Origin: Phragmites australis
Lineage: Eukaryota; Streptophyta; Magnoliopsida; Poales; Poaceae
Length of the DNA stretch: 64,000 nt
NCBI RefSeq assembly: GCF_958298935.1
Contig: NC_084933.1
Span: forward strand, 541,001-605,000
Reading direction: 5' to 3'
In this document: piece after piece, positions 45,356-54,463 of the stretch
Position numbering within the stretch: the first letter of the stretch is position 1
How the letters are laid out: every line of letters begins with the position of its first letter
The notes under the pieces: generated by a model
The model's input: the letters and a program-made list of their open reading frames with translations, nothing else
Database searches by the model: none
Told to the model about the DNA's origin: nothing
Program-made: the position numbers and the translations under genes

Positions 45356-46190
45356 TGTGCTTGATTCATTAGGTTTGTCAATGAGTCGCAAAGATCTTAT
45401 GACTACTGTAAATATATATTACATTAGCATGTCTTTTTAACTTTATGAAGATGAATTTTTTTATTATACATATCATGCTAATAATTTGCATGTAACAGCT
45501 TATAGGTTTCAAGAAACATATAAATAATGTATCACGGTTGAAAGAACTTCAAGGCTACAAGTGGCCGAACCTGCAATGACATGGACTATTAAAGAGCATA
45601 AATTCAATGAGCCAATGCAGACAGATAGGTACACAACATAATTACTTACTAAAATAATTACTTTTTATTGATTAAATAAATATCTATACGAAATTTAATT
45701 TTTAATTTGTAGCACATCATGTAGGTGTCACAATATGGCGCCGCCACACCCACACAGCAGCAGCATCCAGGCCCAGCCAGGTGCTTGCTTGCCTCCTACT
45801 TCTCTTTTACAATCTAGGTGCTTTGCTTGACATCCAATCCCAAACAAAGAAGCACAAGTAATGCTGCTTCGGTAGTCAATACAAATCATGTATTGCAGTA
45901 TATTTATTATATTGTTTTACAAATGCAATGACTACTGGTCGATTCCATCTACTAATTGGATCGATTATATATATATAAAGTCTTTTCTGTACTTCCAAAT
46001 ATACATAATCTCTCTCTAATGGGTGTTCAAAAAGGAGTATGTACATCTTAAAAAGTAGTATATATATATCAGAAAATAGTGTATGTATATATATATATCT
46101 CAGAAAGTAGTATATACTTCAGTTATAACGGGATCAATTATGGATTGAGCTAGAGTAAATACTCTCGAGAAGTACAAACTAGTTTTCTTA
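45356..46190. other. intergenic, with a block shared with 49.6-50.2 kb
   Basis: No gene seen. 45723-45880 (GTGTCACAATATGG ... AAGCACAAGTAATGCT ... GGTAGTCAA) recurs as 49642-49668 plus 50079-50200. The rest is AT-rich. Confidence 0.5.
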
Positions 46191-46350
46191 TATATATGTA
46201 TATGTATATATGTATATGTATATATATATGTATATGTATATATATATACATATATATATGTATATATATATACATATATATATACATATATATATATATG
46301 TATATATATATGTATATGTATATATATATGTATATGTATATATTATATAC
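46191..46350. repeat. TA/TATATG microsatellite
   Basis: About 160 bp of TATATG and TATA units; frames on both strands consist only of Tyr, Ile, Met and His and are not genes. Confidence 0.9.
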
Positions 46351-46355
46351 TCTCG

Positions 46356-46626
46356 AGAAGCCAGATAGATCATCGAGGTAACGATTGATGTGTGTGTGTG
46401 AGAGAGAGTATAGATAGATGGTAGCAAAACGGCAGGTGGTCCAGATAAACTTGCTTTGCGGCAAATGTGCATCCAGTATACGTTTCTGTTATGTCCATAT
46501 ATGTGGTCTCAAATTAAAAAGATAATCATTCTTTGCTTGTAGCCAGCTAGCTGCTGCAAGATTTCCTAAAGGTAAAGGTTAAAGATTAAAAGGTAGTATA
46601 CAAGTAAACAGTGAGGCACAAGGATG
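46356..46626. repeat. left arm of a 270-bp inverted duplication
   Basis: Nearly exact reverse complement of 50287-50527 (AGAAGCCAGATAGATCATCG at one edge, GAGGCACAAGGATG at the other), apart from an extra insertion of about 30 bp near 46470-46500 that holds CATCCAGTATACGTTTCTG. The arms are 3.66 kb apart and enclose the gypsy remnant and the hAT MITE. Confidence 0.75.
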
Positions 46627-47206
46627 TGGTGGGTGAGAGATCTTTGCCTTGGCCCAGACTTTGTCCCACAGACCTCAGAAAAGGTGCAGGAGATTCGTCA
46701 GAATCTGTTGGCTACACAGAGCCGACAGAAAAGCTATGCTGATGTTAGGCGTCATGATCTAGAGTTTGCTGTTGGGGATCTCGTGCTTCTCAGGGTGTCG
46801 CCGACCAAGGGCATTGTTCTTTTTGGTACACCGGGAAGCTCGGCCCACGGTATATTGCTCCATTCCCTGTTGTGGCTCGTGTTGGTAGTTTGGCCTATCG
46901 TTTGGAGTTTCCGGACTCAATGAGGGGAGTGCATAATGTGTTCCATATTTCTATGCTACGGAAGTATCTTCGCGACCCTGAGCATAAGATCGATTTGGAG
47001 TCCATCACGGTGGGGCAAGATCTCACTATGAAGTGTCATCCGGTGTGCATCTTAGACGCATCTGAGCGAGTCATGCGGAGGAGGACCATCAAGTATGTGA
47101 AGGTCCTTTAGTCAAATCAGACTGAACGTGAGGCAACATGAAAACTTGAGGATCAAGTACGAAAGAAGTATTCCGAGCTCTTCAAAGCTGATGAGTGTTG
47201 TTGCTT
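46627..47206 (+). pseudogene. gypsy integrase C-terminus and chromodomain, broken
   Basis: Plus strand: TSEKVQEIRQNLLATQSRQK and SYADVRRHDLEFAVGDLVLL, followed by VSPTKGI, then a frameshift near 46830, then VARVGSLAYRLEFPDSMRGV, HNVFHISMLRKYL, ILDASERVMRRRTIKYVKVL. The frame continues through a TAG and a TGA, both at usual Trp positions (VL-SNQTEREAT-KLEDQ), to the end of a chromodomain (KYSELFKAD). It is the last part of a chromovirus-type pol. Its left limit is the edge of the inverted duplication, so the insertion or break lies there. Confidence 0.75.
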
Positions 47207-47280
47207 ATCATTGTTTATGCTTTGTTACCCCTTTCTTATCATAGAAACGGAGTGGGTAGATTCGGGAAAGAATCCTTTTA

Positions 47281-47587
47281 AGGAAGGGAGAATGTAATAC
47301 CCGATAATATTGATAATAATGTGACCTTCTGAACCATTGCTCGTTGGACGATCGGAGACCGTGGATGCGTAGATCTCATCAAGACAAATCCGTTTTTCTA
47401 TCTAATGTCGAGTTTGCACTCTTAGTGAATTCGTGATGAGTCTAATAAATTTAGACCGCTGATTTAAAAATAAAAAAAAAATAAAAAGGATAAGGCTTTG
47501 GGATTAGCTCCCACCCGATCCCACCCGCACTCGCCTCGCCCTCATCACCTCGGGCCCCACACCGCCGCCGCCGCCTCCATCATTTAT
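47281..47587 (+). repeat. gypsy polypurine tract and start of its 3' LTR
   Basis: AGGAAGGGAGAA at 47281-47292 precedes TGTAATACCCG at 47293, a typical gypsy junction. The LTR is followed for only about 295 bp and then meets the dispersed repeat at 47588, so its remainder is lost or replaced. Confidence 0.6.
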
Positions 47588-47905
47588 GTGACAGGTTAAC
47601 CAATCGATCTAAGGATTTTCTCAACGTCCAACAGCCCGGAGTTAGCGTAGTTTCTTTCAAATCACACCCAGATGAGATACCCCATCTTATAATATCGTAC
47701 ATGTAAAACTTACTATCTGTATATGTTTTCAAAACAAAAAAAATGCCGCTACTAGAGAATGCAGAATAGGATCAGGCAGAAAACAAAGAGCAGACAGCCT
47801 TATGCTTCACTGCTTTAGTAGCATGGAGTACCTTTTAACCTTTAATCTTTACCTTTGGAAAATCCTGCAGCTGCTAGCTGATGGCTACAAGCAAAGAGAG
47901 TAGCA
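47588..47905 (+). repeat. dispersed 320-bp repeat, copy 2
   Basis: Same unit as 41085-41410, from GTGACAGGTTAACCAATCG to GCTACAAGCAAAGAG, with small differences. Both copies 1 and 2 are preceded by a CCGCCGCCGCC stretch, which may be part of the shared unit. Confidence 0.7.
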
Positions 47906-49182
47906 GGCCAACAAGATCGAAAACACAACTTCACGGATGCAGCAAAGAGGCACCAGCTAGATTACCACCTGCTCGCTCACGGACGCAACCCGAAGGCTGG
48001 CAAGCGACCCTGCTTACGCATGGACGTGACCCGAAGGCCAGTCAGTGCCCCTGTAGAAGAAAGAAGGAGGGGAAGGGGGGCTACTGTGAAGACCCACCAG
48101 CAACAACGACGGCCAGCATGGCACTCTGGGTGAGCAAGAAACGGCGACGCAGAGGAAGGGATTGAGGCCTCTCTCTCTCTCTCTATCTCTTCTCCTTCTC
48201 TCTAGCTCTCGGCTCCGGCCCTCTCTCCACCGCGAGCACCCCATCCGGCCTTTATAGCGGCAAGTAGGGTTCCTATGCGGAAGAATCAGATCGGGTGGTT
48301 CGGATTTTGGAGGGGGAAAGGATAAGATCGAAGGCGATAAGGATGGTCATGCTCGGGAGAGGGTGGCGCGGCTCGGGAGTAGCTCGAGCACGGTTGAGGT
48401 GGCACGCTCAAGCACGAGGCCCAGGGAGCAGAGAGGAGGAGGGAAGGAGAGAGCGGCTCAGGCGCGGGCGAGGTGGCTAAGTCGGCGAGAGTGCAGCGCG
48501 AGAGAGGCAAGAGGCGCGCTCGTCAGAGGGAGGCAGCGGTGCATGCGAGGGAGAGGGAAGAAGAAAGGGGCATAGGAGCCAGCCCCTCCCTTGGCATGGG
48601 GAAAAGGGGAAAAGAGCCCGGCCAGCTCAAAAGGAGAGAGGGCCAACCGGACCTCTCTTCTTCTTTTTTCTTTTTTTCTTTTCTTTTCTTTTCTTTTTAT
48701 TTTTATGAATATATGTATGTATACGGGATCATACAAATACACGATAAAAAACCGTCACACAACAACCTCTCTGGAAAGATTAATCCGGCGTGCGCAATGC
48801 CCTATCGCCGGAACATTCGATGTACACTTCAATTTTTGTCACTGACTTAAAATGCTCCAGCGTTAGTTCTATCTGAGCACCAAACAATCCGGCATGTCCA
48901 CTTCACTGAAGGCATTACCATCCGATGAAGCAAAATTTTCTGAATTTAGAGATAAAAATGTCAATTATATTTTCTCTGCAACTTTGATTAGTTATGATTA
49001 TACTTGCAATATATAGACATGCTCATACAATCTCACAACCATCAAATCAAATCAATAATCTTATCAATCACTTATCACGTACAGACCAAATTGGTTTCTC
49101 ATTCTGCCAACTTGTTTTTTAATAATGGAAAGCCAATTCCGGCCTCTACGTAACTGCCAATTTGGTGTTCATGTGTTTGGAT
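47906..49182. other. GC-rich then AT-rich stretch, no gene
   Basis: Overlapping frames without motifs. A CT-run lies at 48170-48186, a T-rich run at about 48657-48707, and at about 49030-49105 there is a strip resembling the right end of the Sirevirus LTR (TCTTATCAATCACTTATCAC ... TTGGTTTCTCA), so a small Sirevirus LTR remnant may be present. Confidence 0.4.
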
Positions 49183-49513
49183 CTATCGTGACAAGTTAAC
49201 CAATCAATCTAAGGATTTTCTCAACGTCCAACAGTCCAGAGTTAGCGTAGTTTCTTTCAAGTCGCACCCGGATGAGATACCCCCATCTTATAATATCGTA
49301 CATGTAAAACTTGCAATCTGTATATATTTTCAAAACAAAAAAATGCCCTTGCTGCAGAATACGGAATAAGAACAGGCAGAAAACAAAGAGCAGATAGCCT
49401 TATATATGCTTCACTGATTTAGTAGCATGGAGTACCTTTTAATCTTTAATCTTTACCTTTGGAAAATCCTGCAGCGGCTAGCTGATGGCTACAGGCAAAG
49501 AATCATCTGAAGA
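49183..49513 (+). repeat. dispersed 320-bp repeat, copy 3
   Basis: Runs from ATCTATCGTGACAAGTTAAC to GCTACAGGCAAAGAATCATC. It matches copy 1 closely, including the tail AATCATCTGAA that copy 2 lacks. Confidence 0.7.
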
Positions 49514-49668
49514 GGACCACGTATATGACACAAAACAAAACAATACGTACTAGATGCACATTAATTTGCCCAAAAAACCAAAGTTTATCTAGATCACCAA
49601 CCAACCACGGCTGGAAGCATGCGGATCCGGCATGCCGCACCATAGGTGTCACAGTATGGTGCTACACC

Positions 49669-50070
49669 TAGAGGTGGACTTGGGCCGGGTCGGGCCGGCC
49701 CGACCCGACCCATTCGGGCTTCGGGCTTTTCGGGCCGTGCTTGGATGGCCCGATAAACTATTCGGGTCGGGTCGGGCTGGCCCAATCCTCCTTCCGCTAG
49801 GCCCAAACCCGGCCCGAATGCACGATGGGCCTTATCGGGCCGGGCTGGCACGGGCCCAGTACCACCACATTCCACCGCATGTGAGGTCGCGAACCCATTT
49901 TTTACCGGGCCAGACCGCCCATTGGGCCCCATATCAAGGCCCGGCCCAGCCCATAAATCGGGCCGGGCTGACCCGGCCCATCAGTGCTGGGGTCGGGTCG
50001 GGCTTAAGCTTCACCGGGCCGTGCTGGACTCGGGCCGGCCCAAAAAATATGGCCCAAAGTCCCAGCTCTA
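49669..50070. mobile_element. hAT-type MITE with 8-bp target duplication
   Basis: Left end TAGAGGTGGACTTGGGCC; right end, reverse-complemented, TAGAGCTGGGACTTTGGGCC. GCTACACC lies directly outside both (49661-49668 and 50071-50078). The related tract at 45723-45880 reads straight through this point without the insert, so it is an empty site. The inside (402 bp) is GC-rich, made of CGGGCCGGGC-like strings, and encodes nothing. Confidence 0.85.
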
Positions 50071-50252
50071 GCTACACCCACACAGCAGCAGCACCCAGGC
50101 CCAGGTGCTTGCTTGCCTCCTTCTCTTTTACAGTCTAGCTAGGTGCTTTGCTTGGCATCCAATCCCAAACAAAGAAGCACAAGTAATGCTTTGGTAGTCA
50201 ACAGAGAGGAGGTACAACAAAATTGTTCTTTTCCAAAGCTGGCTGGAAACAA

Positions 50253-50385
50253 AGAAGCACAAGTAATGCAGGATCGGAGAAGCAGACATCCTTGTGCCTC
50301 ACTATTTACTAGTATACTACCTTTTAATCTTTAACCTTTACCTTCAGAAAATCTTGCAGCAGCTAGCTGGCTACAAGCAAAGAAT
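50253..50385 (+). repeat. dispersed repeat, diverged copy 4
   Basis: Contains CTTTTAATCTTTAACCTTTA, CTTGCAGCAGCTAGCTGGCT and ACAAGCAAAGAAT in the same order as the end of copies 1-3. It overlaps the right arm of the inverted duplication. Confidence 0.5.
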
Positions 50386-50527
50386 GATTATCTTTTTAAT
50401 TTGAGACCACATTTGCCGCAAAGCAAGTTTATCTGGACCACCTGCCGTTTTGCTGCCATCTATCTATACTCTCTCTCTCACACACACACACACATCAATC
50501 GTTAGCTCGATGATCTATCTGGCTTCT
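50287..50527. repeat. right arm of the 270-bp inverted duplication
   Basis: Reverse complement of 46356-46626. It contains a (CA)n run at 50479-50494 and lies about 770 bp before the NLR-like gene. Confidence 0.75.
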
Positions 50528-51204
50528 GTCGATCTCCTACTAGTACCAATTCAACTTAACTGAGGTATGTAACTTAACTACTCCTTTGCATTGCAAATTT
50601 AAGTCTATTTATAATGTATTTATGTAGCATGTTCACCATGCATGGAAATTTACTAATTTGGACTAGTGACTGCAGAGATCGATGAGCCAATGCAATCTGA
50701 CTGATCGACTGGCCGGTTAATCCAATTAATCCGTCATGCGTACGGAGGTAATTAAACCAGTTTGCATGCTCTATTTTTGTCTGACGACCTTAATCATTAG
50801 TACTCCCTCCGATTGTAAATGTGTGTTATTTTAGATTTGTGCATAAGGATTAAGAGAGTAGGTCAAATGACTTTGTTGTTATTTATTTATTCTATATTGG
50901 AAAAGATAACTCATTTATTTGTGAGAGTGTTAGCATTTATTAAACAAGAGCAAGACGGAAATAAAAGAGAAAAAATACATAAAAATTCGAGAATAAATTA
51001 TATTTAAAGAATAATTGAGGAGGTTAAAACTACCTACATTTGTAACAGATAGAGTAATTTGCAACAATACGCAACATCGATCTGTGTGGCAGTACGTCTG
51101 TGCCAACCATATGAAAATGGCACGTGCCACTACTTGGTAGATAGATGGGTTTCATAGTTGAAGTACTTGTCCAGTGCATGCTTATTACTAGTCACTACTG
51201 CTGC
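50528..51204. other. upstream region of the NLR-like gene
   Basis: AT-rich, without a gene. A strip at about 50805-51060 (ACTCCCTCCGATTGTAAATG ... TACATTTGTAACAGATAGAGTA) has related inverted edges, as in Stowaway-like MITEs of grasses that begin CTCCCTCCG, so an old MITE may lie here. The ends are not exact enough to call it. Confidence 0.4.
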
Positions 51205-51211
51205 TATATAT
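51205..51211 (+). promoter_or_regulatory. candidate TATA box of the NLR-like gene
   Basis: TATATAT lies 91 bp before the ATG at 51296 and only about 20 bp before an earlier in-frame ATG at 51227. If transcription starts about 30 bp downstream, the earlier ATG would not be in the transcript. This supports 51296 as the start. Confidence 0.35.
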
Positions 51212-51295
51212 GTGCATGCATAATGAATGTCAAGTGATCATCGCCTGGCTCCCCGACGGAGTGATGCTGATGCATATATATATGTGCATGCATGC

Positions 51296-54200
51296 ATGCA
51301 GGTTATCAGAGCAGACACCATCGATGCGGCTGCTGCGCGGATTCTGGATGAGCTGAAGGAGGACACTAGTACTAGAAGCAGCAGAAGCAGAGAGAATGTG
51401 ATCTACTTCGACGGCTGGGATGGCCTGGGGGCATCCGCCGTCCTCCGAGCCGTGGCCCAGCGCCTCGCCACGGCTTCGGAGGCCCCATGGCCAGCCGGTC
51501 TGGAGTTTGATCAGATCATCCACATCGACTGCTCCAAGTGGGAGAGCAGGAGAGCGCTGCAGAGGGTGATCGCGGAGCAGCTGGAGCTTCCCGCTGAGGT
51601 GATGGAGATGTTTGACAGGCAGGATGAGGAGGACGATTTCCATGGGGTGGCCCAGAGCTCCCGTGCCGAGATACCGCAAGTCCTCGAGGCCATGTATCAA
51701 CACATACAGATGCTGCGCCGCAGGTTCTTGGTGATTTTCCAAAACGGGGGCAGCGAAGAGGTGAATCTAGCCAACTTCGGCTTTCCTCTGTACAAATACT
51801 CTAGAAACAAGGTGCTGTGGACGTTCCAAGGGAGATTACGGCGCACCCCCAGGATGAAAGTCGATACAGCTGTGAAGAGCACAGGGATAACTGATCTTTT
51901 CCTCTCGGCCTCATGCCATGAGCAAGATCCACAGGAGCTCTGCTTCTACCTTGTGCGCCAAGAGTCTGAACAAGTGGCACACTACTGGAATAATGCTGCT
52001 GGCGGCATCATCGATCAGCCTACACTGGTCTCTGAGTGCTTCTCGTATATGTTGAAGCTATGCTGCATGAACCAAAACTTGATGATGGACTATGATTTGG
52101 CCACCCATGCCTGCAACTACTGGGTATGTGATGGCGTCATACAGCTACAACAGGGAGAGGGAGACGTTGGCACAGATGATGATGATGATGATAGACCGTG
52201 GAGAGCTGCTGATGCTCTCTCCCGTGAGATGCGATTGGATGTGGACTACTACCACCGTAACCAGCAATGGTTTCCCTCTAACCTGGTAAGGTGTGCCAAT
52301 AGTATAGCTAGCATGCCATACTTGACTTCACCACCCTACGGGTTTCTGATGATCCCGACCGGAGGAGCCATTCCAAACAGAGAGATGTTCCAACATTTTG
52401 ACAAACTTGGTGTGCTGAAGCTCTCACGCTGCACCTTCAGCTTCTCATCACCTCCATTCCTCTGCTGTCACAGCCTTAGGTTTCTATGGCTCGACCACTG
52501 TCAAGACCAAGTAATCAGCACAGATGGGGTAGGGAAGAAGGAGGAGGAGGAGGAGGACATCCGCCGGTGCTTTCAGAAGTTGTGGGTGTTGGACGTACGC
52601 TACACATGCTGTGATTGGATCTTGTCCGCACGGATGATGGATCTCATGACTCAGCTCAGGGAGCTAGGTGTCATGGGAGCCCAGGATTGGGACATGGGCC
52701 AGTTGCAGGGACGACTTCCTAACATTCGCAAGCTCCGAGTGACAGAATCTAGTATCTGCTGCAGTAGTTGCTCGGAAGATGACTTGTTCTCGGGGATGAA
52801 CAAGATAGAGGTTCTTGACTTTTCAGGAAACCGTACTATGGGAGGTATGGAGAGATTGTCCGGGGGTAGCAGGAGCAGCATTGAGACTGTCATTATTGAC
52901 GGATGTGTTGGGTTACAAGAGATCTACTTTAGGGGATGTGCTAGACTGAAGAATCTATTCTTGAGAGGAATTTTCCAGGAACTCCGCAGCCTAGATATCT
53001 CCGGCACAGCAGTGAAACTGCTGGATCTCAGTGCAATAACAGCCGTGAACCTGGATGAGGTCATCCTACTCGACTGTGATAAGCTTTGTGCAATCCTGTG
53101 GCCACCGGAGGACAAAATAAAATACCAAATGAAGCTGTGTATTGACACCACACAGTCAGCATCACCTGCCCGACCCTGGGAAGAAAAGGCCAAGGAGGGT
53201 AGCATTACCGCTACAGGATCATCATCATTTTTGGTGATGTACCGCAGTAGAGTACCCTCTGGATTATTTAACTGGTATATTTCTGTAAGGGATGCGAGGC
53301 TCCTCAGGTCACTTGTTGTGCCCTTCGAACACTATGCCGGTCGGATATATGTAGTTGTGGAGATTTCCGCTCCTATTCACCCTACTGTTGTTGGTAGCAA
53401 AGATGATGGGATCAAGAGCGACATCGGCATTGAGCAACAAGTGCCAGTAAACCTACAGCAGCAGCAGAAGCCTGAAGATAATGCAATATACGCAGATATC
53501 AGAGCAACCTTTAAGGACCACCAGCAACAGGAAAGCAAAGGAGATGGTGATGCTCCAACCATCACACAGATATGGCCTTGCCCGGAGGTTCCTTCTCCAC
53601 CGTCAGGGGACTACTACAGCTACTTCCACATAGAAGACCAGATGGGGACTAATAAATTTCTTCGAGGTACTATTGCTGTGCCGTATTTTTTATGTGGTAG
53701 GGCCAGGATCCTCCACGTGCACGATAGCTTGTCCATCGCCAGTCTCCCTAGTCCTTCCTCAGGTGACCGATGGGAGATCCTAAGGTGGTGCCGAGTGGAG
53801 CGGTGCCCCAACATGGAGCATGTCTTCGACACTCCCCAACCTGGAGGGAGCATCTTTTGGTGCCTGATGACATTCTGGGCGTCGCAGCTCCTCAAGGCAC
53901 GCTTCATATGCAACTGGAGCACATCAGCAATCCGGTTTGAGGGCCGCTCATTTGAGGACTTGGAGTTATTGCACCTGGACTTCTGCCCCAGGCTGATACA
54001 TGTATTCCCTTTGTGCGAGCCAATGGAAGGCAAGGTCATGCACTGCCTAGAAACCCTCGAGATCGTGTGTTGTGGTGATCTCAAGGACGTCTTCCCTTGG
54101 CACACCGACACTGTGCGCGACCGAGGGCGGCAGGAGGAGGAGGATGCAATTACCATAGAATTCCCCTGCCTAAAGCGCATCCGCCTGCTGGAGCTCCCCA

Positions 54201-54463
54201 TGCTGCAGAGCATGTGCGGGTGCGCGAGGATGTCCGCGCCCATGCTCGAGACCATCAAGATCCGGGGCTGCTGGAGCCTCACACGCCTGCCCTCGGTCGG
54301 CGGCAGTGAGAAGAAGGTGGAGTGCGACTGCGAGAAGGAGTGGTGGGACATGCTAGAGTGGGACGGGGAGAAGGCCAACCCAAAGCACCACCCTTCCCTG
54401 TACAAGCCCACCCACTCACGATATCACAAGAAGAAACTGCTCAGGGGCTCCCTACTCAGATGA
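51296..54463 (+). CDS. NLR-like disease-resistance-type protein with a degenerate nucleotide site
   Basis: 1055 residues from 51296, one uninterrupted exon. Such proteins act in the cytoplasm as pathogen sensors or helpers. No coiled-coil, TIR or other N-terminal domain precedes the NB-ARC-like part. P-loop position: VIYFDGWDGLGASAVLRAVA (residues 36-55), where GLGAS replaces GxGKT, so the ATP-binding Lys is missing. Kinase-2 position: RRRFLVIFQNGG (about 142-152), without the Asp pair. NKVLWTFQGR (171-180) and CNYWVCDGVIQ (273-283) are at the usual RNBS-B and winged-helix places. From about 370 to 620 and 840-1020 come leucine-rich repeats (LKLSRC, LRFLWLDHC, LDISGT, LHLDFCPRL, LETLEIVCC, IKIRGCWSL), ending WWDMLEWDGEK. 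The earlier ATG at 51227 would add 23 residues from GCAT-rich DNA. It resembles a grass NLR group; nucleotide-driven switching looks unlikely. Confidence 0.85.
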   Translation: MQVIRADTIDAAAARILDELKEDTSTRSSRSRENVIYFDGWDGLGASAVLRAVAQRLATASEAPWPAGLEFDQIIHIDCSKWESRRALQRVIAEQLELPAEVMEMFDRQDEEDDFHGVAQSSRAEIPQVLEAMYQHIQMLRRRFLVIFQNGGSEEVNLANFGFPLYKYSRNKVLWTFQGRLRRTPRMKVDTAVKSTGITDLFLSASCHEQDPQELCFYLVRQESEQVAHYWNNAAGGIIDQPTLVSECFSYMLKLCCMNQNLMMDYDLATHACNYWVCDGVIQLQQGEGDVGTDDDDDDRPWRAADALSREMRLDVDYYHRNQQWFPSNLVRCANSIASMPYLTSPPYGFLMIPTGGAIPNREMFQHFDKLGVLKLSRCTFSFSSPPFLCCHSLRFLWLDHCQDQVISTDGVGKKEEEEEDIRRCFQKLWVLDVRYTCCDWILSARMMDLMTQLRELGVMGAQDWDMGQLQGRLPNIRKLRVTESSICCSSCSEDDLFSGMNKIEVLDFSGNRTMGGMERLSGGSRSSIETVIIDGCVGLQEIYFRGCARLKNLFLRGIFQELRSLDISGTAVKLLDLSAITAVNLDEVILLDCDKLCAILWPPEDKIKYQMKLCIDTTQSASPARPWEEKAKEGSITATGSSSFLVMYRSRVPSGLFNWYISVRDARLLRSLVVPFEHYAGRIYVVVEISAPIHPTVVGSKDDGIKSDIGIEQQVPVNLQQQQKPEDNAIYADIRATFKDHQQQESKGDGDAPTITQIWPCPEVPSPPSGDYYSYFHIEDQMGTNKFLRGTIAVPYFLCGRARILHVHDSLSIASLPSPSSGDRWEILRWCRVERCPNMEHVFDTPQPGGSIFWCLMTFWASQLLKARFICNWSTSAIRFEGRSFEDLELLHLDFCPRLIHVFPLCEPMEGKVMHCLETLEIVCCGDLKDVFPWHTDTVRDRGRQEEEDAITIEFPCLKRIRLLELPMLQSMCGCARMSAPMLETIKIRGCWSLTRLPSVGGSEKKVECDCEKEWWDMLEWDGEKANPKHHPSLYKPTHSRYHKKKLLRGSLLR

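Noticed and set aside
46150..46472. Open frames of about 100 codons on both strands
   Set aside because: They are made of Tyr, Ile, Met and His repeats encoded by the TA microsatellite.
47881..48165. 94-codon frame with a basic C-terminus
   Set aside because: Starts within the dispersed 320-bp repeat and shows no domain; likely chance in GC-rich DNA.
49632..50138. 168-codon open frame and its 112-codon counterpart on the other strand
   Set aside because: Most of the frame is the GC-rich interior of the hAT MITE and it crosses the MITE borders; no protein family features.
51227..51295. N-terminal extension of the NLR-like protein from the earlier ATG
   Set aside because: The 23 residues are encoded by GCAT-rich DNA, have no family likeness, and lie only about 20 bp after the likely TATA box.
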